Shown here: positions 11,830-31,242 of the stretch, piece after piece
How the letters are laid out: each line of letters begins with the position of its first letter
Numbering within the stretch: the stretch's first letter is position 1
Origin: Myxocyprinus asiaticus
Taxonomy: Eukaryota > Chordata > Actinopteri > Cypriniformes > Catostomidae
Reading direction: 5' to 3'
Assembly: GCF_019703515.2 (NCBI RefSeq)
Contig: NC_059351.1
Coordinates: forward strand, 20,396,001 to 20,460,000
Length of the DNA: 64,000 bases
Position numbers and translations under genes: made by a program
The notes under the pieces: generated by a model
What the model saw: only the letters and a program-made list of their open reading frames with translations
Told to the model about the DNA's origin: nothing
Database searches by the model: none

Positions 11830-12010
11830 TAATATTGGTCCTGAGGTTGCGCCTATCGCAGGTTGCCACCAGTGCCGACCCAAAAGCGAATCGTCATGGC
11901 CCTGTTCAAGCTGGCATCCTGCACCAAATAGTGGGGGAAACTTTTGGTCTTATAAGGACCATCCATCGATATGTATATGCTGTGTGCACCGCTATTAAAA
12001 AAAAACTGAT
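11830..12010 (+). pseudogene. PIF/Harbinger-like transposase helix-turn-helix fragment
   Basis: VVGETFG-type and HRYVYAVCTAIKKKLM segments resemble the helix-turn-helix region of HARBI1-like transposases (FG followed by ST-HR-V-VC-AI). A one-base shift near 11930 separates MALFKLASCTK from IVGETFGLIRTIHRYV. No DDE region follows. Confidence 0.4.
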
Positions 12011-12071
12011 GCGGTGTAATATCAGGGTTTACATAGGCCTATATTATACATTCCTGATAGTCTATTTTTAA

Positions 12072-13311
12072 CAGTCATCTAATATATAGCATTGCCATCA
12101 CAACTGCATTATGTCCCGCATATTTGTACAGCAACTTTTAATGACCAAATGAACTTGATTGTCATCCAAAATTAATTTTAGCATCATAATGCAATTAACA
12201 TTTTCTGAAGAAGCTCAGCAAATGCGATCCGAGGTAAAGATGGTTAGATTTAAAATATTTAAAAGTTTTAAAATGTTCAAAAGCTAGTTTTTTTGAAAGT
12301 GAACTCAGCATTGGACAAGATAGTTTATAGTCTTGAAAAATGTGTAGAACATTCTGAGAATGTCATTCAGCTGACTTTTTTCATCTACAAAACAGGGTAA
12401 GGCTAATTTAAGTTTGTGCAAAGTATTATTAAAAATATAATTTTTTCGTTTGGTAATTAATTTAAATTAATACAGGGAATGTTGCCGGCATTTTTTCAAA
12501 AGTAAGCTAAACAATAATTTTATGGAATTGGGCTATATGTTAGTGTTCCAAAAAAGCACAGTGATGCTTTTCTCCTCGTATTGATTTTTAATTTAAAACT
12601 CCTTTGTGCACAGAAATTATATGTTTTTTGTATTGTGGTCTAATTCCATGACTGCTGTCTATTATTTTGAATAAATGAATCGCAAAGAGTGGCCATTCAT
12701 TTGTTCTCCGTGCACTTGTCGATGACAGGTGCATGATACAAGATATTTGTGTTGGCACTCCTGGAAGTGTCATGACGCAGATGTGTTTGCAGCATCGGAT
12801 CTGTGCAGGTATGCCGTTAAGACCAAGCCTTAACAGTGCGAGTAATGCTTCACATACAACCAATTGGCTTTCAAGGATCTATACCTTGTCCTCATGATTA
12901 ACATAGGCTAACCATTGGTGTAAATTCTGTCATGTGACACTGCATTTTTGCGTTAATGTCAACTTTCTCAACAGAAAGTGTTTTTCGTGACATTTGAAGT
13001 ATCAACCCAGAGTTTATGTGCTAGAGTTAAATGGAAAATATTATGTCGACACTTGTGAAATTTTAACGATAATTCTTAAATTATCCATCATTTTAATTAT
13101 TTCCATTAGGTATATCTGAAAACTTTTTGATGCACTACACCTTTTGTCACAAAAAAAAAAAAACCCTTGGATGGGAACATAGTTAATTTCTCACAGTAAG
13201 TCGCCAAAGGCTCGCTGAAATGTCATTAAAAAGTAGCTAAATCCCGTGATGACATCATTTATTACGTAAGACATAAAATTTACATATGGCATAAAGAGCT
13301 ACGCCAATTCT
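12072..13311. other. intergenic, nothing recognised
   Basis: AT-rich, with only short unrelated frames on either strand; no repeat structure that I can define. Confidence 0.3.
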
Positions 13312-14083
13312 TTAAAGGTGCAGTATGTAAGATTCAGAAGCCCATGTTATTAATGACACCTGTGGCATTAAGTGAACTGCAGGCAGCTACCTGTTGCTCA
13401 TGCTCGCGCTCGTGCACACACTCCATAGGGATGCGAGCAAGAATCGGCCAAAACAATGACGTAACGTACAAAGAGACTGAGCGTGATTCACCGGAATCAT
13501 GCTGACAGATGAGGTAGCATAATTAAAATGACACAGTTATGATTGTTTTACTACAAACTTTGAGACTAAACTAAAACTACTTATCAGCTAACATAGCATA
13601 CTGATACACAAATACAGCTACATACTACCGAACTATACCAGACAGTTTACTGTTGCACTGCACTGTTATGTTGCACTATTTTATGTTTTGTATGTCATAT
13701 GTTGTACTACGATCAAGAAACCAGCGTATTTGCTTAAATTTATCCTGTATACCTGACATTTAGTATAAAGAGAAGATCGTTGAAATTATTTGAAAGTTAC
13801 GAAGCAAAGTAGCTTGCAATTCGTCAGCGTTAGCAGGCAAGATCAATTTAGCTAAAATTACACAGATCAATATGGCACTATATTTCACATGCTTTGCAGT
13901 TATGTAAGCTTACCTGTCCAATAAGAAGAACACCCATTCAGGGTTGGTTTTGATCCCCAAAACCGAACGAAGGTCCCTCCAGGAATCAAATGCCCTGCCG
14001 ATGTTCACTCTAATTTTCACTCTACCACGATCACATTCCCGCTTAGCCAGATGGGATACAGTAGATAAATGTTTTTTGGCTTA

Positions 14084-15731
14084 CAGTGCATCCGGAAAGT
14101 ATTCACAGCGCTTCACTTTTTCCACATTTTGTTATGTTACAGCCTTATTCCAAAATGGATTAAATTCATTATTTTCCTCAAAATTCTACAAACAATACCC
14201 CATAATGGCAACATGAAAGAAGTTTGCTTGAAATCTTTGCAAATTTATTAAAAATAAAAAATGAAAAAAATCACATGTACATAAGTATTCACAGCCTTTG
14301 CCATGACACTCAAAATTGAGCTCAGGTGCATCCTGTTTCCTCTGATCATCCTTGAGATGTTTCTACAACTTGATTGGAGTCCACCTGTGGTAAATTCAGT
14401 TGGTTGGATATGATTTGGAAAGGCACACACCTGTCTATATAAGGTCCCACAGTTAACAGTGCATGTCAGAGCACAAACAAAGCCATGAAGTCCAAGGAAT
14501 TGTCTGTAGACCTCCGAGACAGGATTGTATCGAGGCACAGATCTGGGGAAGGGTACAGAAACATTTCTGCAGCATTGAAGGTCCCAATGAGCACAGTGGC
14601 CTCCATCATATGTAAATGGAAGAAGTTTGGAACCACCAGGGCTCTTCCTAGAGCTGGCCGCCCGGCCAAACTGAGCAATCGGGGGAGAAGGGCCTTAGTC
14701 AGGGAGGTGACCAAGAACCCAATCTCTGTCACTCTGACAGAGCTCCAGCATTTCTCTGTGGAGAGAGGAGAACCTTCCAGAAGATCAACCATCTCTGCAG
14801 CACTCCACCAATCAGGCCTGTATGGTAGAGTGGCCAGACGGAAGCCACTCCTCAGTAAAAGGCACATGACAGCCTGCCTGGAGTTTGCCAAAATGCACCT
14901 GAAGGACTCTCAGACCATGAGAAACAAAATTCTCTGGTCTGATGAAACAAAGATTGAACTCTTTGGCCTGAATGGCAAGCGTCATGTCTGGAGGAAACCA
15001 GGCACCGCTCATCACCTGACCATCACTATCCCTACAGTGAAGCACGCTGGTGGCAGCATCATGCTGTGGGGATGTTTTTCAGTGGCAGAAACTGGAAGAC
15101 TAGTCAGGATCGAGGGAAAGATGAATGCAGCAATGTACAGAGACATCCTTGATGAAATCCTGCTCCAGAGCACTCTGGACCTCAGACAGGGGCGAAGGTT
15201 CATCTTCCAACAGGACAATGACCCTAAGCACACAGCCAAGATAACAAAGGAGTGGCTATGGGACAACTCTGTGAATGTCCTTGAGTGGCCCAGCCAGAGC
15301 CCAGACTTGAACCCAATTGAACATCTCTGGAGAGATCTGAAAATGGCTTTGCACCGACACTCCCCATCCAACCTGATGGAGCTTGAGAGGTTCTGCAAAG
15401 AAGAATGGGAGAAACTGCCCAAAAATAGGTGTGCCAAGCTTGTAGCATCATACTCAAAAAGACTTGAGGCTGTAATTGGTGCCAAAGGTGCTTCAACAAA
15501 GTATTGAGCAAAGGCTGTGAATACTTATGTACATGTGATTTTTTTTTTCTTCTTTTTTTATTTTTAATACATTTGCAAAGATTTCAAACAGACTTCTTTC
15601 AAGTTGTCATTATGGGGTATTGTTTGTAGAATTTTGAGGAAAATAATGAATTTAATCCATTTTGGAATAAGGCTGTAACATAACAAAATGTGGAAAAAGT
15701 GAAGTGCTGTGAATACTTTCCGGATGCACTG
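14084..15731 (+). mobile_element. complete Tc1/mariner transposon, 1648 bp
   Basis: Inverted repeats of more than 200 bp start CAGTGCATCCGGAAAGTATT and are flanked by TA (14082-14083 and 15732-15733). Inner direct-repeat motifs ACATGTACATAAGTATTCAC at about 14273 and its complement at about 15513 show an IR/DR layout. The two repeats differ at only a few positions. It carries an uninterrupted 340-codon transposase. Confidence 0.95.
14485..15507 (+). CDS. Tc1 transposase, full length (340 aa)
   Basis: Cut-and-paste DNA transposase that binds the terminal repeats and inserts at TA. Residues 1-120 hold paired-like helix-turn-helix motifs with a GRPAKL linker (59-63) and basic stretches. The catalytic triad is D153 (LWSDETKIELFG), D244 (FQQDNDPKHTA) and E279 (DLNPIEHLWRDLK), a DD34E spacing. 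The Gly-rich box [10 protein letters not shown] is at 189-198. The length equals the usual 340 residues and the frame has no stops or shifts. The ATG at 14485 follows the left repeat and is the standard family start. It is potentially active; its neighbours in the window are all broken. Confidence 0.95.
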   Translation: MKSKELSVDLRDRIVSRHRSGEGYRNISAALKVPMSTVASIICKWKKFGTTRALPRAGRPAKLSNRGRRALVREVTKNPISVTLTELQHFSVERGEPSRRSTISAALHQSGLYGRVARRKPLLSKRHMTACLEFAKMHLKDSQTMRNKILWSDETKIELFGLNGKRHVWRKPGTAHHLTITIPTVKHAGGSIMLWGCFSVAETGRLVRIEGKMNAAMYRDILDEILLQSTLDLRQGRRFIFQQDNDPKHTAKITKEWLWDNSVNVLEWPSQSPDLNPIEHLWRDLKMALHRHSPSNLMELERFCKEEWEKLPKNRCAKLVASYSKRLEAVIGAKGASTKY

Positions 15732-16134
15732 TACTCTGAGTTTGTGTAGGAGTCAGTGTTGTGCTGGGAGCCGGACGTTTGCTGGATTCCATCTCTAAGA
15801 TAACATTACCTAGTGTTGCAGTTTGTTGTCGCTGTTGAATAGCAGAAGAGAAGCACTGAGGCAAGGCTCTCGGGAGCACGCACAAACGTCAAATCCTTTG
15901 GATTTTCCCGGGCAAAACCGACCCGCTCCCTTTGCATGAAAGTCAGTCTACAGGCTTTAACAGGCAACCTAGGAAGTCCGGAAAGGGCTCATTTTTTAAG
16001 TTGTGTTACAAGCCGGTCACACATTGGCAAAAAAAAAAGGTGAATATTACCTGAAAATTGTTACATACTGCACCTTAAAGGTGTAGAACCATATGTTTTT
16101 TTTTTATTGAACTAATGATGTGACATTTAGTATT

Positions 16135-17170
16135 CTGTCACAGATAAGAGGCAGGACCAAACACAGAGTTAAAAAAAAACCCACAGAATTTATTAAATAC
16201 AAAAAATAAAGGGAAAAAACTCCCACAAGGGGGAAAATTAAACATAAACTACTCCAAAGGGGAAAAACAAAGGAAATATAATCCAGGGCTGGGGCAGAGG
16301 GTAACGGGGAATCAGGACCGACCGGACAAAACAGGACAGGATTAGGAGCAAGACCGACTGGAAACACAAGACTGGAAACAAGAAGAACTGGCACTGGACA
16401 GCAAACATGAGGAGACTAAAATAGGGAGAGAAATCAACAGGTTAACAAGACTGGGCAGGTGTGACTAATAAACTAATAATGGGCGAAATAGGAGGCGGGG
16501 TATAAAGTAAGACAGAGAGACACGTAGCGATACAGAAGCAAAACAAAGCCATGTGCTCTCACAAGACAACAAAACACCCGAATGGGATGAGTGCACATCG
16601 CCAGACAATAAGGCAATATACACCCATGCCAAACAAGACAAGAGAATGTGTAGCAACGCCAAACAAAGCGATGCCATGCATTCTCACACCAAACGAGACC
16701 TGAGCGTACATCGCGAAGCAGTCGCCACGTGATGCACGCATTAGGTGACAAAAACAAGACAGCACACCTGTGCAAGATTTTGGCCTGACACACACCCGAC
16801 ACCTTAGCACAACGTGAGGACAGCTCGTGACCTAGGCACGCAACGAAATGCGAGTGCGATGCGCACCCGTGTTCGCGAGAGACAGACAAACTATTGACAT
16901 AGTGCATGCTGCCAAGATGACATAAGCACGATGCACCCACGTCAATAACAGACAGACATGGAGCACGAGTGTCTGGATACCGACACAGACCAAAACCGAA
17001 CCAGACAGGAAGTCAGGATCCATACACTGTGCTCCCGACATCAAACAAGACGGACCGAAGAGGGCACGGCAGGGAATACAACCAAAACCAAAACAAAACA
17101 CAAGACAGACATGTGCTGATAATGCCACAGTGCTGTCAGACAAAAACCCAGAGTGACAGGACCGTGACAA
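16135..17170 (-). mobile_element. solo-LTR-like element, about 1.04 kb, minus strand
   Basis: Read on the minus strand it starts TGTCACGGTCCTGTCAC and ends TCTTATCTGTGACA, with an AATAAA just before a G-rich 3' tail, as in an LTR. Flanking TATT on both sides may be the target duplication. It has no internal coding region and the many short frames are antisense noise. Gypsy or ERV origin is not determined. Confidence 0.5.
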
Positions 17171-17174
17171 TATT

Positions 17175-19300
17175 TAACTGCTAATCATTTAGCTATCACT
17201 AAATGAACATGTCAAACATTCAGTCAGTGAGGGATTTCTATTTATTTATTTCTTATTTTTTTTATTTATTTTGTTTTGTAATTAAACTGCATTATTGAAC
17301 AAAATGAAAAAGTCCAAAATTATCCTAGCAATAGCTAACAGGGGTAGGCAGCTGTGTAGTGTTGACATGGATTGGCGATTTCTCAGGGCCAGCAAAGCCT
17401 TCTCTGCAGGTGTAACATGCCTAATAAATAAATATATTTTCAATCGTTCTCCACTCCTAATTAATCTACAAACGAATAGCAAAAATCAAAAAAAATTATC
17501 CAATCAGAATTTATTCCTTGATACTTACAAGCAAAGTGTGACAACTGTTTCACAAATCTCATGATGTAAATTAGGCTTAAGCATTCATTGTCAGAAGTTT
17601 TGAAAAGTAACCGTGTACCCTGACGAAACAAAATTTATTGCAAGCAAAATTTAAATCTCAAATATTATTGGAGAGCTTTTTCTTGGTATTAGACCTCCTT
17701 TGTTCTGGCTTTCTTGCGTGGATGTGCTTTTAAAATGTCAGTTGGTATTATTAGTTGACTGCCACGTAATACATGATAGGCATACGGTGTCTTATTCATT
17801 GTGAAACTGTTTTCTTAATGTCATGAATCACACTGAAGGCCTAGACTTGAAATGCATGGGCCACGGCTGGGATCTATGGTATATGTCTTATAATGCCTCA
17901 CGTGGAGCTGTTTTGGAGATAATATGTAATATATCTTTTTTTTTTTTTTTTTTTTTTTTTAATGTATCTGTTGTGTGATGCCGAACCATCAGTGTGTATT
18001 ACTTGTGCCAGTGTTACTGTGTCACAATGACTTTTTGACAGTGACACCTCATCTGTTCATATAATTTATCTCTACACTTTATTATAGATCAGGGGTTCAT
18101 ATCCATTCCATTCTCTCTCTCTTTCTTTCTCTTGTCCTGCTAGATAATTTCTGAATGCCCTTCTATCGCTGTAGGCTGACTTTTCTTTTCTAAACAGAAA
18201 GCATGCACGTGAATTGAGGTTGAGAATGTCACAACAAATAACAACAACATGTAAGCTCGTCAGTCATCCAATTTATAGAACATCCATATGCACATAAATC
18301 CTACTCCTGATGGCATGCAGGTCAGTCATATTACTTGAAAAACAGGAGGGTGCTAGAACACTGAGAAAAATAAGACATCATTTACAATGGAGCTGATGTT
18401 TTTTGTGTCGCCATATGTTGAAGAATGTCGCTAAAGCCGACTACAAAATTTGCTAAAATTGTCACTAGTTGCTAGATGGCTCTTTTACTCGCTAAGGCGG
18501 ATCAAAAAGTCGCTAAGTTAGCAACACTGGATTTGAGGAAGGGCCAGTATTCTTTTACCCCCTTAGGGAAAAAGTGCATGTGATTGAAACCATATCCAAC
18601 ATACTAAATGTAGTAATTACTGTAACAATTAGTTGGTGCGGTGTTAACCGCAACACTGATATTCAAACAGATAAGTTAATGCAACTTTCTTGGCTACAGT
18701 AGGAAATATGTTTACTTTAGAAAGACAGAGAAATGCAGACAGTCTGAGGGTTTTTATTCTCTTTCCTTTGAGTTTGTTTCAGGAAATGAGATTCAAATCT
18801 ACTCATTGGTTGCTCACTCATCACATTGCTGGTGTGACTGTGTTTAGTCCGAAAAGGAAAATGAATTACTGGATGCTCTCAGGTTTGGTTCTCCCTTCTC
18901 AGCAACTGACTTTGAAAACCTCCATTGAGCCTGTCCACTCCATTCCTCTGCTGTGACCACATTCCGCATCATTCTCTCCTGACATCACAGTGCTAGGCAA
19001 ACAGAAACTACCACTTCTTGTGTCATTAACTTCCAACAGGAACACACATTTTTTTCCTCACAAAATTTTGTCTGGGGATCATGGGGGAGTAAACGTTTCA
19101 GGTGCTTCAACTATTGCTCATATTTAGGGTTATGGATTTGATAAAACCCATCCTGCAGCAATCATATTACAGACATGAATGATACCCCAAATTGTGTGGT
19201 TTGTTGAGTACAGGTGTGGTATTAGAGTACAATGTGGCACTCAGTAATTTTTCCTCATTAAAAAACTCTTAAAGACATGAATTGTAATTTTGCAGTATAT
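17175..19300. other. intergenic, nothing recognised beyond a poly-T tract
   Basis: AT-rich, with a run of about 23 T at 17938-17960. No exon, promoter or defined repeat stands out. Confidence 0.3.
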
Positions 19301-19520
19301 GTAGGAAATCATGGCCACTCACATTAAAATGAAGACTCCAGTCATATCAGTAACCTTATAAAAGCTGTTTTATGCTACATGGAGAGGGTCCGCACATGGG
19401 GGCTGCCATGTTAGAATCACATGACCAGCCGAATACTACTTGCTTAATCTCAGTAAACATCCTGTTATTTGAAACTTTCAATCATTGATTTAAGTAAACA
19501 TGGCAGACCGTGAATACTAA

Positions 19521-19622
19521 GGCTGAGTTCGGAGCTGCATACTACCATACTACTCATACTATTTCTGTCATAGACACATATGGTAGAAGTAGTGTGGGTA
19601 GTATGCCATTTCGAACTCAGCC
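19521..19622. mobile_element. 102-bp palindromic MITE
   Basis: Ends GGCTGAGTTCGGAG and CGAACTCAGCC, and nearly the whole element is self-complementary (CATACTACCATACTACTC with GGGTAGTATG). A common teleost mini-element; it lies within other dispersed repeat DNA (about 19300-19740). Confidence 0.65.
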
Positions 19623-20642
19623 AAAGTTTCTATAATGGCATCTGAAACTGAAAACTATTGATTTTAAATGATGCTGCATCCAAACCGCTAGGTGTCAGTG
19701 TAAGTCCAAGATGACACAAAGACAAAAGCTATTGAGTGCACCTTTAAGGGAGATCATTGACCCGGTTGTACCCTAATTTTCGAAGTGATCAGTCTTACAA
19801 TTTTGGTTTGGCAGATGATAAAATTTTAAACGGGCCAAAAAAAAAAACAAAAAAAAAATCCTGCTTACATTGAGAGAAATCTGAGCTATATCTAGAGACC
19901 AGAATATCACAGAAACTTGGATGGGCTCTTTTTCAATAAGCAACTACCCATAAGAATACCTTAGTAACCTCATAGCAATGTGCTAAAAACCACTTAGAAC
20001 ACATGGAAGCACCCTGGCAAACACCAAGAACACCCTAGCATCATAGCAGCTAGTTTGCACTGGAAGGCATGTCATTTAAATTATCAAAAAGACAGGAATT
20101 TACTGTCATTGGTACATAATGACAATGAGTCCACCACCCACAAATATAAAAAAGTGTGGCCATGTGTTTCTTGTACATTTAGTATGTTTAAAGTTGCAGA
20201 TAAAACTATGTAAGACTCTAAACAAACTGTAAAGGTAAGGATGAGAGTACACCAATGCATTTATCTTCATTTTTGCTATTTTTGCTTTTGCTATTTTGCT
20301 ATTTGTCGCACATTTGTTCATTGAACGCGTCCAGCACTTCATGCCATGGTAATTTATTCTCATATGCACGAAGGCTATTTGCATTGGTGCACACATCAAA
20401 CGTCGTTCATATTTGGCATGGCCCTTTTGACCCCGTGGTGGAGTGGACAAAGACATTGGGTGCGCTGCTGTGTAAGCAGTGATAAGGCACTTATTAATGT
20501 GTTTGCACAGGGGCCCGAGTAGAAAGGACCTCTGACGCAGAAGGGCCCGGTGCCTGCTGCCGCCTTCACAATGGAGGACCCCGACACCAAACAGCCCCAA
20601 ATGTCACACAATGTGTGGACGTGGCAAGGAGGGGTTTGCAGT

Positions 20643-20703
20643 CTGATTGGTTGATGCTAATGTGGGTGTCCATTCTACGGCCAAGTCGAACCAGGTTTAA
20701 AAG
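20643..20703 (+). promoter_or_regulatory. putative urp2 core promoter
   Basis: An inverted CCAAT box (GATTGG, 20645-20650), an octamer-like ATGCTAAT (20654-20661) and a TATA-like TTTAAAA (20696-20702) lie in order 260-320 bp before the urp2 start codon. This is motif spacing only; an untranslated first exon elsewhere is possible. Confidence 0.3.
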
Positions 20704-20962
20704 GTGCGGTGGATGTGGTCTGTTGGTAGAAGAAGCACGGCGTAAAATAGGTAACACACTTGACAAGCCCTCTCATCCAAGAGGCGCATCTGTGTAAAAA
20801 GTGTGGCAAGTGTATGTTTTTGCCCAGAGACAAAGAAAGACAAAGAAAGAGACAGTTACTTAGATTAAGCAGCTTGTTTTAAACATCCCTAGACAAAGAA
20901 TTTGCACTCATTTTGCCCTAATATAGCCAGATCATCACACCTTAGAGATGTATAAGGGAGAC

Positions 20963-29393
<8,431 letters not shown>

Positions 29394-29651
29394 CCTGATA
29401 TCTGCAGTTTCTGTGCAACCTCTACTTGGGCTTTGCATAGAAGAACAACAAATTCCACCTCTCTCACCAACCTCTGAAACTCAGGCGCCTAGCAACAAGG
29501 CTTGTTCTCAAACATAGATGCTTAAACTCCTCTCATTGGCCCATTAATAACATCACTGACACCTCTTAGCTCTTTGACGTGTACCCTTGACTTGTGCACA
29601 AAATCCTGTTAAACTCTGATTTACAATATTTTTTTTTTTTTTTTTTTCTCC

Positions 29652-29657
29652 AATAAA
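29652..29657 (+). terminator. urp2 poly(A) signal AATAAA
   Basis: A canonical hexamer 259 bp after the urp2 stop codon, preceded by a run of about 22 T. Confidence 0.55.
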
Positions 29658-30509
29658 ATTTATATGACATGCAAAAATACCCTGATAATAAAGAGAACTT
29701 TATTTTTCTACAGCTATTTCTCTCGGTGATCATTGTAAATGATTAAGAAGATGGCAAATATTGAAAGAAAAGCTGTGCATTGCTGAGCATGTTTTCTCTT
29801 GCTATCTGTACTTTTACACTTTGGGATTTTCTAAGTTGGTATAAGTTCTTAAAGCTTTAGTTGGAGGTCACTATGGTGATGAAGTATATGTGAGTTGACT
29901 AGAAGGTCATGCTGTTGATATTATGCCTTCTAAATTAACTTGATTGCTCAGAGAGCTGCTAATGCTGTTGTTAGGGCAACTGCTCAGTGAGGCCCTCCAA
30001 AATACACATGAGCCAGTCAGATAAATTGAGTTCAGGATAAAACTTTGAGGAATGATTTTGGATCCTGCTTGTCTGAAGAGCCTTTTTTCACCACCTGCTT
30101 CCTATGTTGAATTTTTTTCACATCGTTCTTTATGCTTGTTTCCATTTTGTTTGCCGTAATCAATATGACTCGCTGTATCATGATCGAATTCTTCACACAA
30201 TGTGCATTAATTACGGAAATAGGAAATGAAAAACCATGAAGACTTAATGTTTCTGATTAGTTTAATTAGGGTTTCCTCGTCAGAGCTTCATAAGGCATCC
30301 ATGCATGGTTACATAGTTTCATAAAAAGCATGTTATCGTGCATAGATATATCAAAAAAATTGAATGTCCTACATTTTAAATGTTAAAACAGCTAAATGAA
30401 AAATGTAATCAGTTTTAAAAAATATGTAAATCTGTGAAAATAGCTTCTTGTATTGATATAAAACAGTATTAAAGGAGTTTCATTAAGCATATATGTGACT
30501 GTAAAATAA

Positions 30510-30516
<7 letters not shown>

Positions 30517-30574
<58 letters not shown>
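30517..30574. repeat. (TA)n microsatellite
   Basis: About 28 TA units between the urp2 and clic6 3' ends. Confidence 0.9.
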
Positions 30575-30577
<3 letters not shown>

Positions 30578-30763
30578 AATGTATGTATAAATCTACTAGC
30601 CTGACCAGAAAAATCTGAATTAATATGTCTGAAAACAAAATAAACATGCAAAATCAAAAAGGTGAATGAAACATAGATCAGAAATAAGCATATATAGCTT
30701 AATTTTTAAAAATTATTATAAGATAAACTCTGAAGAATGGTCAAGGCCATGATGAACATTATG

Positions 30764-30769
30764 TTTATT
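30764..30769 (-). terminator. candidate clic6 poly(A) signal
   Basis: AATAAA on the minus strand about 310 bp past the clic6 stop codon. It is the nearest suitable hexamer I see; usage is not proven. Confidence 0.35.
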
Positions 30770-31002
30770 ACGTGAATGTTAATTTACCAAAACTAGTTTA
30801 TCATCCATGTAGACAGAGTTGATACATATTATGGTGTGAAGAGGTAACAAAAAAAACAAAACAAAAAAAAAGAAAACTTCACTGTGTCTGGTCTTACACA
30901 ATTTCCTGGTCCTGCCATTGATTAAAGAAAAACAGTAGCCAATCTACCGATTTACGATCAGTACATCACAATATTTGTGCGGCTCCACCAGTGAGTGTGC
31001 AC

Positions 31003-31007
31003 ACACA

Positions 31008-31048
<41 letters not shown>
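31003..31048. repeat. (CA)n microsatellite in the predicted clic6 3' UTR
   Basis: About 22 CA units, 33 bp beyond the clic6 stop codon. Confidence 0.9.
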
Positions 31049-31054
<6 letters not shown>

Positions 31055-31080
31055 ACCACTACTTGTCTCTGTATCCGGAT

Positions 31081-31242
31081 CTATTTGATCTTTTTGGCGA
31101 CGTCCAGATAGGCAAACTCGATCTCATGGTCAGCTGGGCATGTGTTCATGAATTCTTCTCTCTGGTAAGTGTTATTCAAATATCGCCATATCCCAGTCAT
31201 TTCAATGGGAATTTCAAAACCTCTGTATTTCCGGGCAACAAC
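31081..31242 (-). CDS. clic6: clic6 exon 6: C-terminal coding exon
   Basis: The acceptor TTTTAG precedes GTTGTTGCC. 53 codons and a TAG stop encode [39 protein letters not shown] and DVAKKIK, the CLIC C-terminus. It is 6.7 kb from exon 5, the intron being filled by transposons. Likely 3' UTR runs through a (CA)n tract to a minus-strand AATAAA at 30769-30764. Confidence 0.93.
   Translation of the reverse strand, partial: VVARKYRGFEIPIEMTGIWRYLNNTYQREEFMNTCPADHEIEFAYLDVAKKIK

Larger units (their letters stand above)
13316..16074 (+). mobile_element. TTAA-type MITE hosting an intact Tc1 element
   Basis: Ends AGGTGCAGTATGTAAG and TTACATACTGCACC are inverted repeats next to TTAA (13312-13315 and 16075-16078), a sister family of the MITE at 9274. 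Without the Tc1 insert the MITE is about 1.1 kb and non-coding. Confidence 0.7.

Noticed and set aside
16104..17170. Overlapping minus-strand frames of 66-155 codons
   Set aside because: They lie wholly inside the LTR-like element 16135-17170, are Cys/Leu/Val-biased, mutually overlapping, and match no domain I know.
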